Below are positions 37,789 through 48,787 of a stretch of 64,000 nucleotides of DNA, piece after piece (position 1 is the first letter of the stretch; every line of letters begins with the position of its first letter). Location of the stretch: assembly GCA_028023455.1 (NCBI GenBank), contig JAQFVV010012477.1:3001865-3065864 (forward strand), read 5' to 3'. A program made the position numbers and the translations under genes. The DNA comes from Epiperipatus broadwayi (Eukaryota > Onychophora > Udeonychophora > Euonychophora > Peripatidae). The notes under the pieces are model-generated. The model was not told the DNA's origin. It made no database searches and was given only the letters and a program-made list of their open reading frames with translations.

Positions 37789-38470
37789 GCATACACAATC
37801 TAAACAGAGAACTGTTTGTTCAGATTAATATTAGCACAAATATCTTTTATAATTTCCTGTAATTTTGAATCCTACTTATAACAAGTTCAATTTTATTGCT
37901 AACATTTTATTGACTAACATTACGATTCAAGCAGACTCTTTTGATGTATAAAATATTTTTTAAATATTATAGTGGCATGAAAAAGTCAATCCCACCTTCT
38001 CTATATAATGCTAGCTATATTTTACAAAAAAATACAAACAGATTTCCTATATATGTGAGATTTAAACTACATAGTTATTAATTTTTCCAAATGAAGCTTT
38101 TCAATTTTTTCTTAAACTAAAAAAAATTTTTTTGCTTATAAATATTTATTTTCCTATCATTGGTTTATATATGAAATAACCAAGGATTACAATATATATA
38201 TATTATGAAGTATATTTTGGGAGTAGCCATGTTTAATAGAATAAAATAAATTTATTACCAAGGTTTTGATAAGATACTACTTAAAACATGCTTCATAAAA
38301 CTTGTTTCACTTAAGAAACATTCATTTCAATATGTTGTAACATATTTGCATTTCTGGTAGGTCTTCTTTTTTACCACTATGAAGTGAAAGTTAATCCAAG
38401 CTATGGAAAAGGAAAATATCATGTTCCTATTTCCAAAAACATAGTTATATTTCCTGATTAACTGACTTAC
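36892..38470. other. No complete gene seen; probably intron
   Basis: AT-rich, with (CA)n(TA)n at about 37758-37790. It lies downstream of the candidate exon at 38471-38564 on the minus strand and may be intron of that gene. Confidence 0.4.
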
Positions 38471-38564
38471 ACTGCCAGCAGAATCAGCTTTTTTATTTAT
38501 TTTAACAAGGGCACCAGGATTCATACAAGAATCTGCTGAAATCCATTGTGTTGCACATTGTAAA
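38471..38564 (-). CDS. Candidate internal coding exon of an unknown gene
   Basis: On the minus strand a pyrimidine-rich acceptor TTTTCTTTTTAG ends at 38565, then 94 bases read CATQWISADSCMNPGALVK and INKKADSAGS with no stop, followed by a consensus donor GTAAGT at 38465-38470. The 94-base length (1 mod 3) implies a phase change. Composition is less AT-biased and residue use is protein-like. I do not recognise the family, and no neighbouring exon is identified. It could be a lone exon in a large intron-rich gene or a relic. Confidence 0.5.
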
Positions 38565-39714
38565 CTAAAAAGAAAATAATTTAAAAGATCAAGATTATGA
38601 TTTCCAGTAACTAAGTTATTTTTCAGATAATATTAATCCTGGGGATTAATTAATAAATAAGCATATTGGCAAAGGTAATTTACACATTTATTACACAATT
38701 AACTAATATTAATAAATTTAATAACTAACATTAATAATGCACAATGAAAAGTTGATAAAAGTAAAATATTTTATTTAAACAAATTAAAATATTTAAGAGA
38801 TAAATTACTAATAAATTGGAAAGACTACATGCACATTAATCCAGACAATCAACTAATTAAAACGGTTTAACAATTACAGTTCAATTCTTAATTTTTTTTA
38901 GGAGGCTGCAACTGAAAGTCTCTTGAATAAGAAAAATTATGCCTCTATTGGGATTATATTCTAAACTCATATTTGAGAATGGTTTGCAAACACTTAATTT
39001 AGTCACAATCAGGAATAGTTAATCTTAGCTTACCAGTAAGTTGGTGTAGATTTCTGGGATCCCGAGCTCATTAGAAGTTAATGGGTTCCTCCCGCTGGCA
39101 TTTTTCTAATGTTCCTGGTTTGTCTTAGAGGCTAGGGCTTGATGGTTTTTCTGAGTGATCTACATGATGAAAGGTATCTGTAAACACATCGCTTCCACTC
39201 TGCATGATGATTCACTTCAACATATGAGTAGTACTACTCCTGCATACGAATAGTCTGGGATAGGACAATTTCTCTATCCTGGACACAACGGAAACTACTA
39301 GTTAAGGAAAAGACAAAAACCCAGTTTGAAGTTTTTTTTTACCTTTTATATTCACAATCAATTTTTAGACTTCTCTGTGTATTTATTTTCTTTTGTTCTT
39401 TTATCAGAATACAAGATAATAATATAATAATCCTGTACATTCTTTTTTAAATTTAAGTTACAAAGTCTTTTTTTTTTCCAACATAATCCTGCCATCTTTA
39501 ATTAGCTTCCAAAAAAATTTTATTGATTGTAATCTTTTATTTTGGAATTTCATTCTTTTTATTTATCTGAATTAGTAATCTGCATGTCTTTTATTAATTG
39601 AATAAATAATTCAGAACAAAAAATCAACTTTCACTGCACTTTTTAAAAAATAAATTACACTAAATAAAAAAAATTAAAAATGTGTCTTTTAAAACAACTT
39701 TAAATTTACCTTTT
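38565..39714. other. Non-coding, with a GC-richer block at 39030-39310
   Basis: Read on the minus strand, the block 39030-39310 is less AT-rich and ends ACTTACTG/GTAAGC, a good splice donor, so it may be an untranslated or non-coding exon. No long frame is open in it. Confidence 0.35.
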
Positions 39715-40484
39715 TTTAGCCTGATAAAACACATGATGGACATATTAAATTATAAAGTAATTAATGTATAAATGAATATTATTGATATTAATGTTTTAAA
39801 TACATTGTAGATTAAATTATACAGATTTTTTGTATTTTCCTTTTGACTATTTTTGACAAACATAATTCTACCTGTCAAGTCAAAATATTGGGCAATTTGT
39901 AATTTTATTTCTCTATATCTAGATACTTATTATATTTAATACTTAATTTAGAATGCTTGATTTAGTTTTAGAGTTTTATCATGGTAGCTTTTAAATATTT
40001 AATGAAAAAGAAAAAAATAGTATGATTTATTAAACACTGTTTTCTCCTAAAAGATATTATTAAAATAACCAAAGTGATGTTAATAATTAAAGGTTAGCTT
40101 AGAGTAAATCATCAAGCTTTCTACTATAAAAGTTTTTAAAAAGATTACCCTAGAGGAGCTATTGCAAGTAATTGGAAAAGTGTTTAAGTAATGGTGGTCA
40201 TGTGATGTTTATTGGCTTAAAATTTGGAAAGTGTTTATAATGTGTGCACTTGATAACACATGAACATGGTTGTATCATATATGAATCATTGTAATTTAAT
40301 GCATTATTTTTTAATGGAAGTACTTCATGTGCATGTGTAAAATACAGATATATTTTCTGTTGCTTTTGTGTCAATAAACCATTTTTCACTATAATCATTA
40401 TTGGTACCACTCCTGATCTCAAAATTATTCAATCGACATTTGATTTAATGGTAAATTTAATCAGAATAATGTTTTGATCCACAG

Positions 40485-40610
40485 ATGATGAGTGCAAAAA
40501 GAAAGACCTATTCTGGTGAATACAGGAGAGGAATTGTGGAGAGTTTTTTGGGTAAGAATCATACAACTTTCTGTAGTGAGAAAAAAGACATTACTAAATG
40601 AATATTTTGT
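40485..40610 (+). pseudogene. Short basic coding-like remnant in the duplicon
   Basis: The plus strand reads MMSAKRKTYSGEYRRGIVES, then a Cys-containing stretch ending near DITK and a stop. The sister copy at 61108-61230 keeps AKRKTYSGE and EKKYINKWIF with one extra stop. It resembles the start of a small DNA-binding protein, but I cannot name a family. Low weight. Confidence 0.25.
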
Positions 40611-41263
40611 ATAAGAATAAATGTAGATTTTTGTACATGGCAACAATAAGACATTCCATGAAAATAGGCTCTAGGACATATTTTAGAGCAAAAATTAGTC
40701 TTGGTTGATTTTAATTTCAGAAAAACATGGTATTGTGTTTAAGTAATGTATACATTATATCTTGGATGCATGCACACATGCATATGGAAATTTGTACATT
40801 AATAAACCAATTTAAAATATTAAACATTTTTGACCATGTCCTATCCAGAGCTCACAAAACAATGTCAACAAGCTTTGAAGAATACCCCCCAACCTCAGAT
40901 TGTTTTCTGCTACTGGCATCCTCAGTGATGTTCTAGGATATTCAGTCATTAAATAAAAATACTAGGACAAACCTAGCACTTTATCTAATGTACAACTATT
41001 ACATAGAGACACTGAAATTTTCAGCCATCTATATGACTTCCAATCCAGCTATCTAACTTAAATATTGATATGGGACTGAACTATGTTCGGATAATCGTAT
41101 ATTAATAGCTTTAGGAATATAAAATCACCAAAACCATCATAGCAAAAAATAAAATGACAAAAAAATCAAGTCAGATGTCACATGACTTAATTCAAAAGCT
41201 TGTGTTTACAAATGTTATATATAGACCTTGCAAAACACTCTTAACAAGCTTTGGAGAATACCC

Positions 41264-41309
41264 TCAACCTCGGACTAGTTTCTGCTACTGGCATTCTCAG
41301 TGAGGTGCT
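41264..41309 (-). ncRNA. Hammerhead-like motif, minus strand
   Basis: CCTC/GAGG stem I with an A-C mismatch next to the core, core CTGAGAA (one departure from CUGANGA), stem II TGC/GCA, GAAAC, and ACTAGTC giving a tiny stem III with a GUC cleavage triplet. Confidence 0.45.
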
Positions 41310-41314
41310 AGGAT

Positions 41315-41352
41315 ATTCACTGAGGATTTCAGTAGCAGAAACCGGTCTGGGG
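41315..41352 (+). ncRNA. Hammerhead-like motif, plus strand
   Basis: Core CTGAGGA (41320-41326) is exact and GAAA (41338-41341) intact. ACCGGTC gives stem III and a GUC triplet, with cleavage predicted after 41347. Stem I TTCA/TGGG relies on wobbles and stem II is weak (TTT against GCA). Confidence 0.45.
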
Positions 41353-41880
41353 TTGGGGTATTCTTTAAAGTTTATTAAAAGTTTGTTTTGCGAGCTCTAT
41401 ATATAACATTTGTATACAAGCTTTTAAATGAAGTCATGCGACATCTGACTTGATTTTTTGCAATTTTTTAAACATTTATCTTTCTAATATAAGTGATTCA
41501 AGCTGCAATCAAATTTATTCAGTATAAAGGAGAATGTAAATATTGTGTTGTATAGTGGTTTTGTATCTTTTTTTGTCAAATTTATGTTAATTTCCAATCT
41601 TTCTCGACAAGTGCTGGTTCTACTTATTGGTTTTAGTCACTTTTAATAGTATAGGGATAGACATCATGGCATTTTTATGGCATTTATTATCATCATGTCC
41701 AACTATTATATGATAAAATTATGCATATGTGAAATTTTTCCATGCTTTAATTATACTCGCAGCAGTTTTTATACCAATATTTTTCATTGCGCAAGCACAT
41801 CTAAGAATATAAGTGCAATTTGTTTGTCAACAGCTTTTTTCCAGAACTAGCATGGATATAATCATTTACTTGTGTTTGTA

Positions 41881-41894
41881 AATCTTAATGGCAT
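41881..41894. repeat. LINE target-site duplication, left
   Basis: AATCTTAATGGCAT, matching 48774-48787 with one mismatch. The empty site in the sister duplicon reads AATATTAATGCCAT (61857-61870). Confidence 0.88.
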
Positions 41895-42449
41895 GAACTA
41901 GTAACAATCTATGCACAAAGGTTAATATTAAAAAAATAAATTATAATATTTTTTTTTTCAAATATTTTTCCAATTTGAGTAGTGAAGACCAGAAGGTAAG
42001 CCTTTTCTTTTGTATTTTAGTAATTAATATACAAAATAAGCAAGGTTTTGGATCCACTTGTCTGGATAACACAGAGGGCAAGCCCAATCACAAGATCACA
42101 CAGAAATTCTAAGTAATGTGAGGAAAGTTCTAGTTAAGCTTAGCACAGGCCCTCAAACACAAGGACTGGAAAGCACTCACAGTAATATTAAACCTAGCTT
42201 CATTGATCAGGATAGTCTATATCATCTTAAATATTCAGCTACAAACTGTAAACAAAGAATCACAATAACTGCAAATTCTGAACAAAACGCCGATACGATC
42301 GAATTGATAGTATTTCTTTAAAAATCAGGAAAAAAACACTGATTCCCAAACTAAACCAACTAAAACTCAGTCCTTCCATGAAATCAAAACAAAAAATGGT
42401 CAAAATCAAAGGGAAAAATCTAAAATAAAATTACTTCAATCAAAAAATT

Positions 42450-43601
42450 GGTAAAATTGACTGTTAGCGGCCACAATATATCGCCCTCTATTTTTAAAAA
42501 ACTGAACTATATTTTTTTGTAATAAGTGTATCTAACTATACTAAGTGTATCTAACTATAAACAAACTATATCTAACTATAAATGTTTTTATATAAAGGTT
42601 AATAATAAAAAAAATAAACTTACATTTTTTATGTATAGTTTTGAGCTATGCACAGGAGGAAATTCACAAAAACGGTGTCATGTTTGTGCATACCCTAAAT
42701 GCAAATTACTGCAGGTAGGATGGATAAAAAAAGTATGATTCAACAATCTCCACTATCTGTGGTTCACTGTTATCATCGAATCTGCCAACAAGTACAGGAT
42801 TTCTGTCAAAATATGTAACACATTCTTCCCGGCAAAAATGACACCAGCCAATGACCATTCATCTGGAAAACAATGAAATGCATTCACAAATTATTCACCA
42901 AACAAAATGTTATATCAACAATGGTGTTCAAAGACAGATGACTTTGGGAAAAAATGACCCACTTCTTAATCCGGAGTTTGAAATTGTTCAAGCAGGCGAT
43001 GTGTATTCCAGCTTTCTGCCAGAACAGCCTCAATATTTAAATTTTCATTTTGGGGAACCAAAGAAGTGATAGAAATTCTATCTGCAAAAATTACATGTGG
43101 CAAAAGTAGTTCATAATTTTGACAGCAGGGACTTCTTTTGTGACATTAAGTTTTGACACATAAACTAGTGCGAAATTGCTCATAAAAATGTAAGTTTTTT
43201 TTAATTTTATTTATTAACCTTCATGTAAAAAATACATTTATAGTTAGATATACTTTACAATTACATAGTAAGAATAGTGTAGTTCAAACCATGGACAGTA
43301 GAGATCGATGAATCGTACTTCTTTCATCAATCCTACCTGTAGGAATTTACATTTAGGGGTATGCATGAACATGACACCGTTTTTGTGAATTTCCTCATGT
43401 GCATAGCTCCAAACTATGTATAAAAATGTAAGTTTATTATTTTTATTATTAACCTTTATGTAAAAACATTTATAATTAGATGTAGTTTATTTATAGTTAG
43501 ATACATTTAGTATAGTTAGATATACTTCGTATGAAAAAATATAGTTCACTTTTTTAAAAATAGAGGGTGAAAGGTTGTGGCTGCTAACAATCAGTTTTAC
43601 C
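42450..43601. mobile_element. Nested DNA transposon with about 260-bp inverted repeats
   Basis: The left end GGTAAAATTGACTGTTAGC and the reverse complement of the right end, GGTAAAACTGATTGTTAGC, open inverted repeats that continue about 260 bp (through the conserved AAAAACGGTGTCATGTT region). Flanks are AAAAAATT (42442-42449) and AAAAAATC (43602-43609), a probable 8-bp target duplication with one change. The right side holds an extra partial copy of the subterminal block (43130-43270). The interior frame 42851-43069 has no transposase features. Superfamily not assigned. Confidence 0.8.
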
Positions 43602-43745
43602 AAAAAATCAAATGCTTACTTATGAAATTGAAAATTTCAAAAAAAATTTAAAATGCAGGTGACGATTCATTGGAAGCAGCCATGTTTCACCATAAAGAAA
43701 CTTTAGATGAAAAAAAAAAAAACAATAAAGAATTAATATTAGCAC

Positions 43746-44843
43746 TATGTAATGGAGAAACAGATAAAAAAACAAGATTCCAACCTTATACTATCAATGG
43801 TATTTCTTCCAATCAAAGATTGCATAAAAAAATATGACTTCAATCTCAATACTGATAACTGCGATTTCACTCACAGCCCTTTAATAAATCAAACAAAACT
43901 TGCAAACCATATGTATCAAGCAAAATACACTCAGCTTAGATTTTCCTTGTCTTATGACTAGTTTAAAAACAAAAAATACACAATCTGGAAGTAACTTAAT
44001 GACTAATCAAACGGTAACCTCTTTTGGTCAATTACAAGCCACAATAAATTTCTCAAACTAAACAAACAATCTCTTATACTACCACACTCAGCAAGAATAG
44101 TCAAAAATACAATATATAAAACTAATTGAACAGACATCTCAAGTCAAAACATTTGACTTTGTAGATGATAAAAACTACACACCAATGAAGAACTGATATC
44201 TCACGACACTTAAACATTCTTAAATAACTATAAAGCAATTAGCAATGAATTCAACACATGAATACTCTCAATACTATTCAACTCCTTTCTAAATTACCAG
44301 AGTGATCATACTTTAGTACTTACTATCACCAATGACAACTGAAATCTGCTTACTTTTCTTTTGGATGATTTCTTTGAGATTCTAAAAAATCATCAACTTG
44401 GAGAAGCAATAAAAAGAATTTACCATCATTCGAACAGAAAGTACTTTATAGTAGAATTTAACAACATATTACAAAAAGAAATATTCAAATGGAATCAACT
44501 CTTCTTAAAGAATAGATACCTTATCAAAATGAATAGATCTAGAATTATCCATGGCCTAGCATGCAATTGCTACTTAAAATTTAATGAATCAGATCTCCAA
44601 AGACTACTTGCCAAGTATGGTACCATCACAACCTTTAAGTATCTCAAAAAAAGAGCAGACTTTGAATTACCATCAAATAATGCAGCCTTCACTCTCAAAC
44701 ATAATGAAGATTACTCACCACTGAACATCCTGTTTACACTCAAGGAAGAAAAATATCCCATCTTCATCTCTATCAGAGGAGCACAGCCCCAATGCTTCTT
44801 CTGTGGATATCATAACCATCTAGTAAAATCATGTCCAAAATAA
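43746..44843 (+). pseudogene. LINE ORF1, N-terminal and zinc-knuckle region, broken
   Basis: ORF1 proteins of Tx1/L1-type elements bind the element RNA. Scattered open stretches from 43746 lead to an intact 160-codon frame at 44361-44843. It ends with a CCHC knuckle CFFCGYHNHLVKSC (C-x2-C-x4-H-x4-C), a stop, and in frame after it a second Cys/His cluster CEVCNTRKTRNHKC. Upstream stops indicate decay. A further fragment probably lies left of the nested transposon at 42118-42321. Confidence 0.7.
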
Positions 44844-45590
44844 ATGTGTGAAGTTTGCAACACAAGGAAAACTAGAAACCACAAATGCAACCTAAGCTCT
44901 CATAACTTACAACACTCATCATATTCATCAGAACATAGCATTTTAGAGGATGAAAAAGATCTGTCTATTGAAGTTGAGATGGATACTTCACAAACAGTAG
45001 AATGAAATATTATTGCTGAGATCACAAAAGTTTCCAGTGAGATTGGTAACACCTTTCAACAAACTTCATCACCCTGGCTAAAGCAGCTACTCAACCAAAC
45101 CACATTTATAACATCAGGGTTGGAAACACAGCAATCATAACTCGCAACAAATAAACAAGAATCTAAATAAATATATTCCATGCATACAACACAAATGGAA
45201 CTTCAAATACCAAACAATAAAAGAAAAACTCAAGACTCTTCTGGATTGCAGCCAGACAAATTAAATAATTCAACTGCTGACTCCAATCAAGAATTCAATT
45301 ACTTTCAACATACCACACACAAAGCATCCAATCCAAGAAGAAGAAAAAAGTTCCAAACGAACAAACTCAAAACATCCAAGAACAAAAAAACACCCCTGTA
45401 ATTACATCCTTTACAAAATACCAATATCAAGACACCACTACCTCAAATCAAAGCAAGACAGCCAGTGAACCAGACCAAACACAGTCAAATATAAAGTTTC
45501 AGACCTCGGATAGCTTTCCTCAAGAAACACAAGATTGGAATGAACAACTTATCTTAACTGAGAAACTTCTTACGGATGAATAACTTAAGT
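44844..45590 (+). pseudogene. LINE ORF1 C-terminal tail, degraded
   Basis: Ser/Thr/Asn/Gln-rich and basic text with several stops. The longest open piece (45180-45401) ends in a Lys/Arg-rich stretch, NPRRRKKFQTNK. It bridges the zinc knuckles and ORF2. Confidence 0.55.
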
Positions 45591-45609
45591 CATATTACAT
45601 CATTTTATC

Positions 45610-46303
45610 ACTCAAATATGCAACTAAAAATAGGTGGAATTAACATAAGGTGACTTAACTTCCTTGATAGTGTCCATGCAATAAAAAGATGGCTTGAAAA
45701 AACAAACTTCCACATAGTACTTTTTCCTGAGACAAAATTACACGTACAATCTGATTACTGAATTCAACAAAGCATTCAACAATATGGCTTTTTTCAATAT
45801 CTTCCCTCAACTACGGCCTCATCTGGAGTTGCTATACTAATCAATAAAAACTTGTCTTATCAAAAACTTAGAATTCTTTACCTCAGCAAAGAACTACTAA
45901 TAATCAATCTAACCATTGCCAATAACACAATCAACATCATCTACTTCTAACTCAGAAAAGACAATAACTTAATTCACTCAATAACTAAAATCAATTCTAT
46001 ACTTTTGTCTGATGCATCACCCATAATTTGCTTTGGGAATTTTAACATGATGTATCACCAATTTACTGTGAAACACCTACATCTTTTCAGTAGAGTCTTG
46101 CTTTGTGGAGAGGGATGCTTTCCATTCAAATTTTTTTCCTTCTACACAAAAATAAAAACTCTCTAATAGATATGCTCTACTACTCATCTGAACTCCACTA
46201 TAATCTAAATGCTAAACTTCAACTAGTACCATTCTCTGACCACCTGGCCATGTTAATCTTGCTATACTTAGACTCCACTAACATAACAATTGAATCACAA
46301 TAG
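45610..46303 (+). pseudogene. LINE ORF2 apurinic-type endonuclease domain, broken
   Basis: This domain nicks the target DNA that primes reverse transcription. Visible in broken frames: LKIGGINIR at the start, VLFPETKL, a central SSGVAILINKN, FGNFNM near 46032 (GDFN expected, the Asp replaced by Asn), and a terminal SDHLAML around 46234-46250 matching the conserved SDH motif. Stops at several points rule out function. Confidence 0.7.
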
Positions 46304-48650
46304 CAATATAAGACTCTTAAATAAAGTAGCAACTTCAGAATGGATTTTCTCTGAGGCTTACATCCTTTTCAATAAAATCAAAATTCTCACACTTTCACCT
46401 CTTCAAGCATGGTCAGCATTTGTACGAATATTGAGTTCACTCATCAACCACCATACTAAGGAGACTAAAGGATCTAATCAGCTATCAAAAGAACTGGACA
46501 CCATCAACAATAGGTTGATCGTGCTCTTTTTTTACAGACATCAAAATATGACATTTTGCATCTCAAAATCCATTATTGTAACACTCAAAAGATACTTGCA
46601 CAATACATAGCCACAAAATATCCAAGATTTTTCTAGCAAAACAAGCACAACTGGACCCATGTAGTTGGGCACTGGGAGCAACGAGGCAGCATTCACCACT
46701 GATGATCCCAGTAAATCAAAACTGTTACAGTGGTCCAGAGATACTCTCCGAAATCCATAATCATTTTAAACTAAAACTACAAAATCATAACTTTAAAACA
46801 GGTAACATCTGCAAAGACATAGGCAACCTTTCCAACCACATTACAGAAAATCAAATATTTCAAAAGCTACTTGCATACCCTGAAAGCACACATCCAAGAC
46901 TCCACATAATACCCAGATTTGTACTTCTCCACCTCAGCCACTTGACGTGCTTGCTGGCAACTTTCAAAATATTCCATATTTGTATCCAGTGGCATTAGTC
47001 CCTTTTTAAAAAAACCAATCAAACCATCATGTCTTACTAACCTACATCCCATTTCAATTATACCCCTGCTTATAAAAGCAATTGAATCCTTAGTCAAGGA
47101 TCAAATACAAGACCAACTCTATCTCAACATATTAATATGTGCACAAAGGCCTAGCTATCCAATTAAATTACTCCTCAGCATTCAACACATTAATCCCTTC
47201 AATCCTCTTTCAGACACTGCAAGAGTACCAAGTGTAAAGTTGTCTACTGAGTTCAAACCACATCTTTTAATCCCACAGGACTCACCACTGGCCACACTGT
47301 ATTTCATAACATACATAAATCCAATGCTAAATGATATTTAACACAACCTGCCTGGCATATACATGCCAGCATTAAAACAATAAATTAATCACATATCATA
47401 CATTGACAATGTCACCATCTTTCTTCCTGATAAATAACATCTGCAAACACTACTGAAGATCATCAATAAACATGAAAAAAAATTAAACCTACAAATCAAC
47501 AACAGTAAATTCTCAATCTGGAAAATTAAATATGGAACTACAATTCATATTCACATCCAAGCCTCAACACTTTTTAGGTTTTCCTGTAGCCAAAACTAAT
47601 TTTCCTTTGACCAAAGAAATCCAAAACACAATCCTCTAAAAAACCAAGAAAATAGTAAAAACACTTTCTGGGATCTCGCTATTGCTTCTGGGCAAAGCTA
47701 CATTGCTCAATATGCTAGTGTTTTCCAGACTAAATTATTATTTAGCAATTATTAAACCCACCAAAACCTTTTAAAAGGCAGTCAGCTTACTATGTTCTAA
47801 ACTATTGTTGAAAGGAAATGTTGTCACCATAAGCATTGCAAAAACCCATATACCCAAAGAATTTAATGGGCTTGGTCTTTATTCAGTTTTCACAATATAC
47901 TTTCAAAAATCATTAATAGCACTGTGTGCATTCTCCCTGAAACTTATCCATCTGAATGTAACACTAACTATTCCACTCATGGACACTCTGCCACCTAAGT
48001 GCAGCACATGGATGAACCAAATATGGACTCATATCAACAACTGCATTAACTTAGCACAAACCACATTTGATAGTAAAAAGTCATATTGGGAAGTGTACAA
48101 ACTCAAGATCAACTCTCCCACTGCACTCCCAAATTCTCTTGGCTTAAATAACAGACTATTAATTAAGAAAGCAAAACATTGGTTCTTAGAACTGAAATAC
48201 ATAGACTTTATTATAAAACTAAATCTGTGCTCATTACCTACCAGTCATTTTCTAGTGTGGAAAATGGATTTATCAAACTTAATCTGCTATGTCACTCATG
48301 TGCCAGTGAGAATGAAACGATTCTACATATCTTTCACAATTGTCTGATATTCAGCTCACTAAAATCATTCATTAATGATAAAGCCAAAAATCAAAATGCA
48401 AACTTGTTTTCATTTCAACATGCAATCAAGAACGGAAATTTTTCAAACATCAGATTCTGAATTTTTGTCTCCTTTGCAATCTGGCTAACCAGATGCAAAT
48501 ATGTAATTAGTAACACTACATCCAACATCCTGGAAAACTTCAAAACATTAATCAAGAGCATCAGCATCAGAGACAGAATGCTAGAAACAGACTGGCTGCA
48601 TGAAGAAACATGGGCCAAAGTCATCCTAACAGAAGAACAAAAATCATAGA
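46290..48650 (+). pseudogene. LINE ORF2 reverse transcriptase and C-terminus, broken
   Basis: Motif B reads PQDSPLATLYFITYINPML at about 47273 (Gly of QGSP changed to Asp). Motif C reads SYIDNVTIFLP at about 47398 (YxDD changed to YIDN), so the active site is lost. The downstream 47805-48347 frame aligns with the 1-1486 copy (GLGLYS against GLGLHT, KSYWEVYKL against YTYWDIYNI, NLCSLPTSHFL against NLNALPTTHFL), and the Cys/His cluster CHSCASENETILHIFHNC follows in another frame. Many stops and frameshifts. Confidence 0.8.
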
Positions 48651-48773
48651 ATCACTTCACTTACTCCTGCATCTCAATCCTCTACTTTACAGTGACACAG
48701 AGTAAATAATTTAAAACTGTGTTAAAAATGTATTTCATGTACAAATAAATTCAATAAATTTTCTTTAAAAAAA

Positions 48774-48787
48774 AATCTTAATGACAT
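48774..48787. repeat. LINE target-site duplication, right
   Basis: AATCTTAATGACAT, partner of 41881-41894. Confidence 0.88.

Larger units (their letters stand above)
40830..41468. mobile_element. Foldback family element, copy 2, with three hammerhead-like motifs
   Basis: Absent from the sister duplicon near 61465. Flanked by TTAAACATTT at 40820-40829 and 41469-41478, a likely 10-bp target duplication. It holds two direct units about 375 bp apart (minus-strand core matches at 40919-40925 and 41294-41300) and one inverted unit (plus-strand core 41320-41326). No coding capacity. Confidence 0.75.
41895..48773 (+). mobile_element. Tx1-like LINE, near full length, 6.9 kb
   Basis: A 5' region, ORF1 with zinc knuckles, an apurinic-endonuclease-type domain, an RT and a Cys/His C-terminus occur in the normal order, ending with AATAAA-like signals at about 48743-48757 and a short A run. 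The 14-bp target duplications and the uninterrupted sister locus fix both ends. Every coding domain carries stops or active-site changes. A 1152-bp foldback transposon is nested at 42450-43601. Its 3' end is A-rich, unlike the trinucleotide-tailed relatives at 1730 and 51851. Confidence 0.88.
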
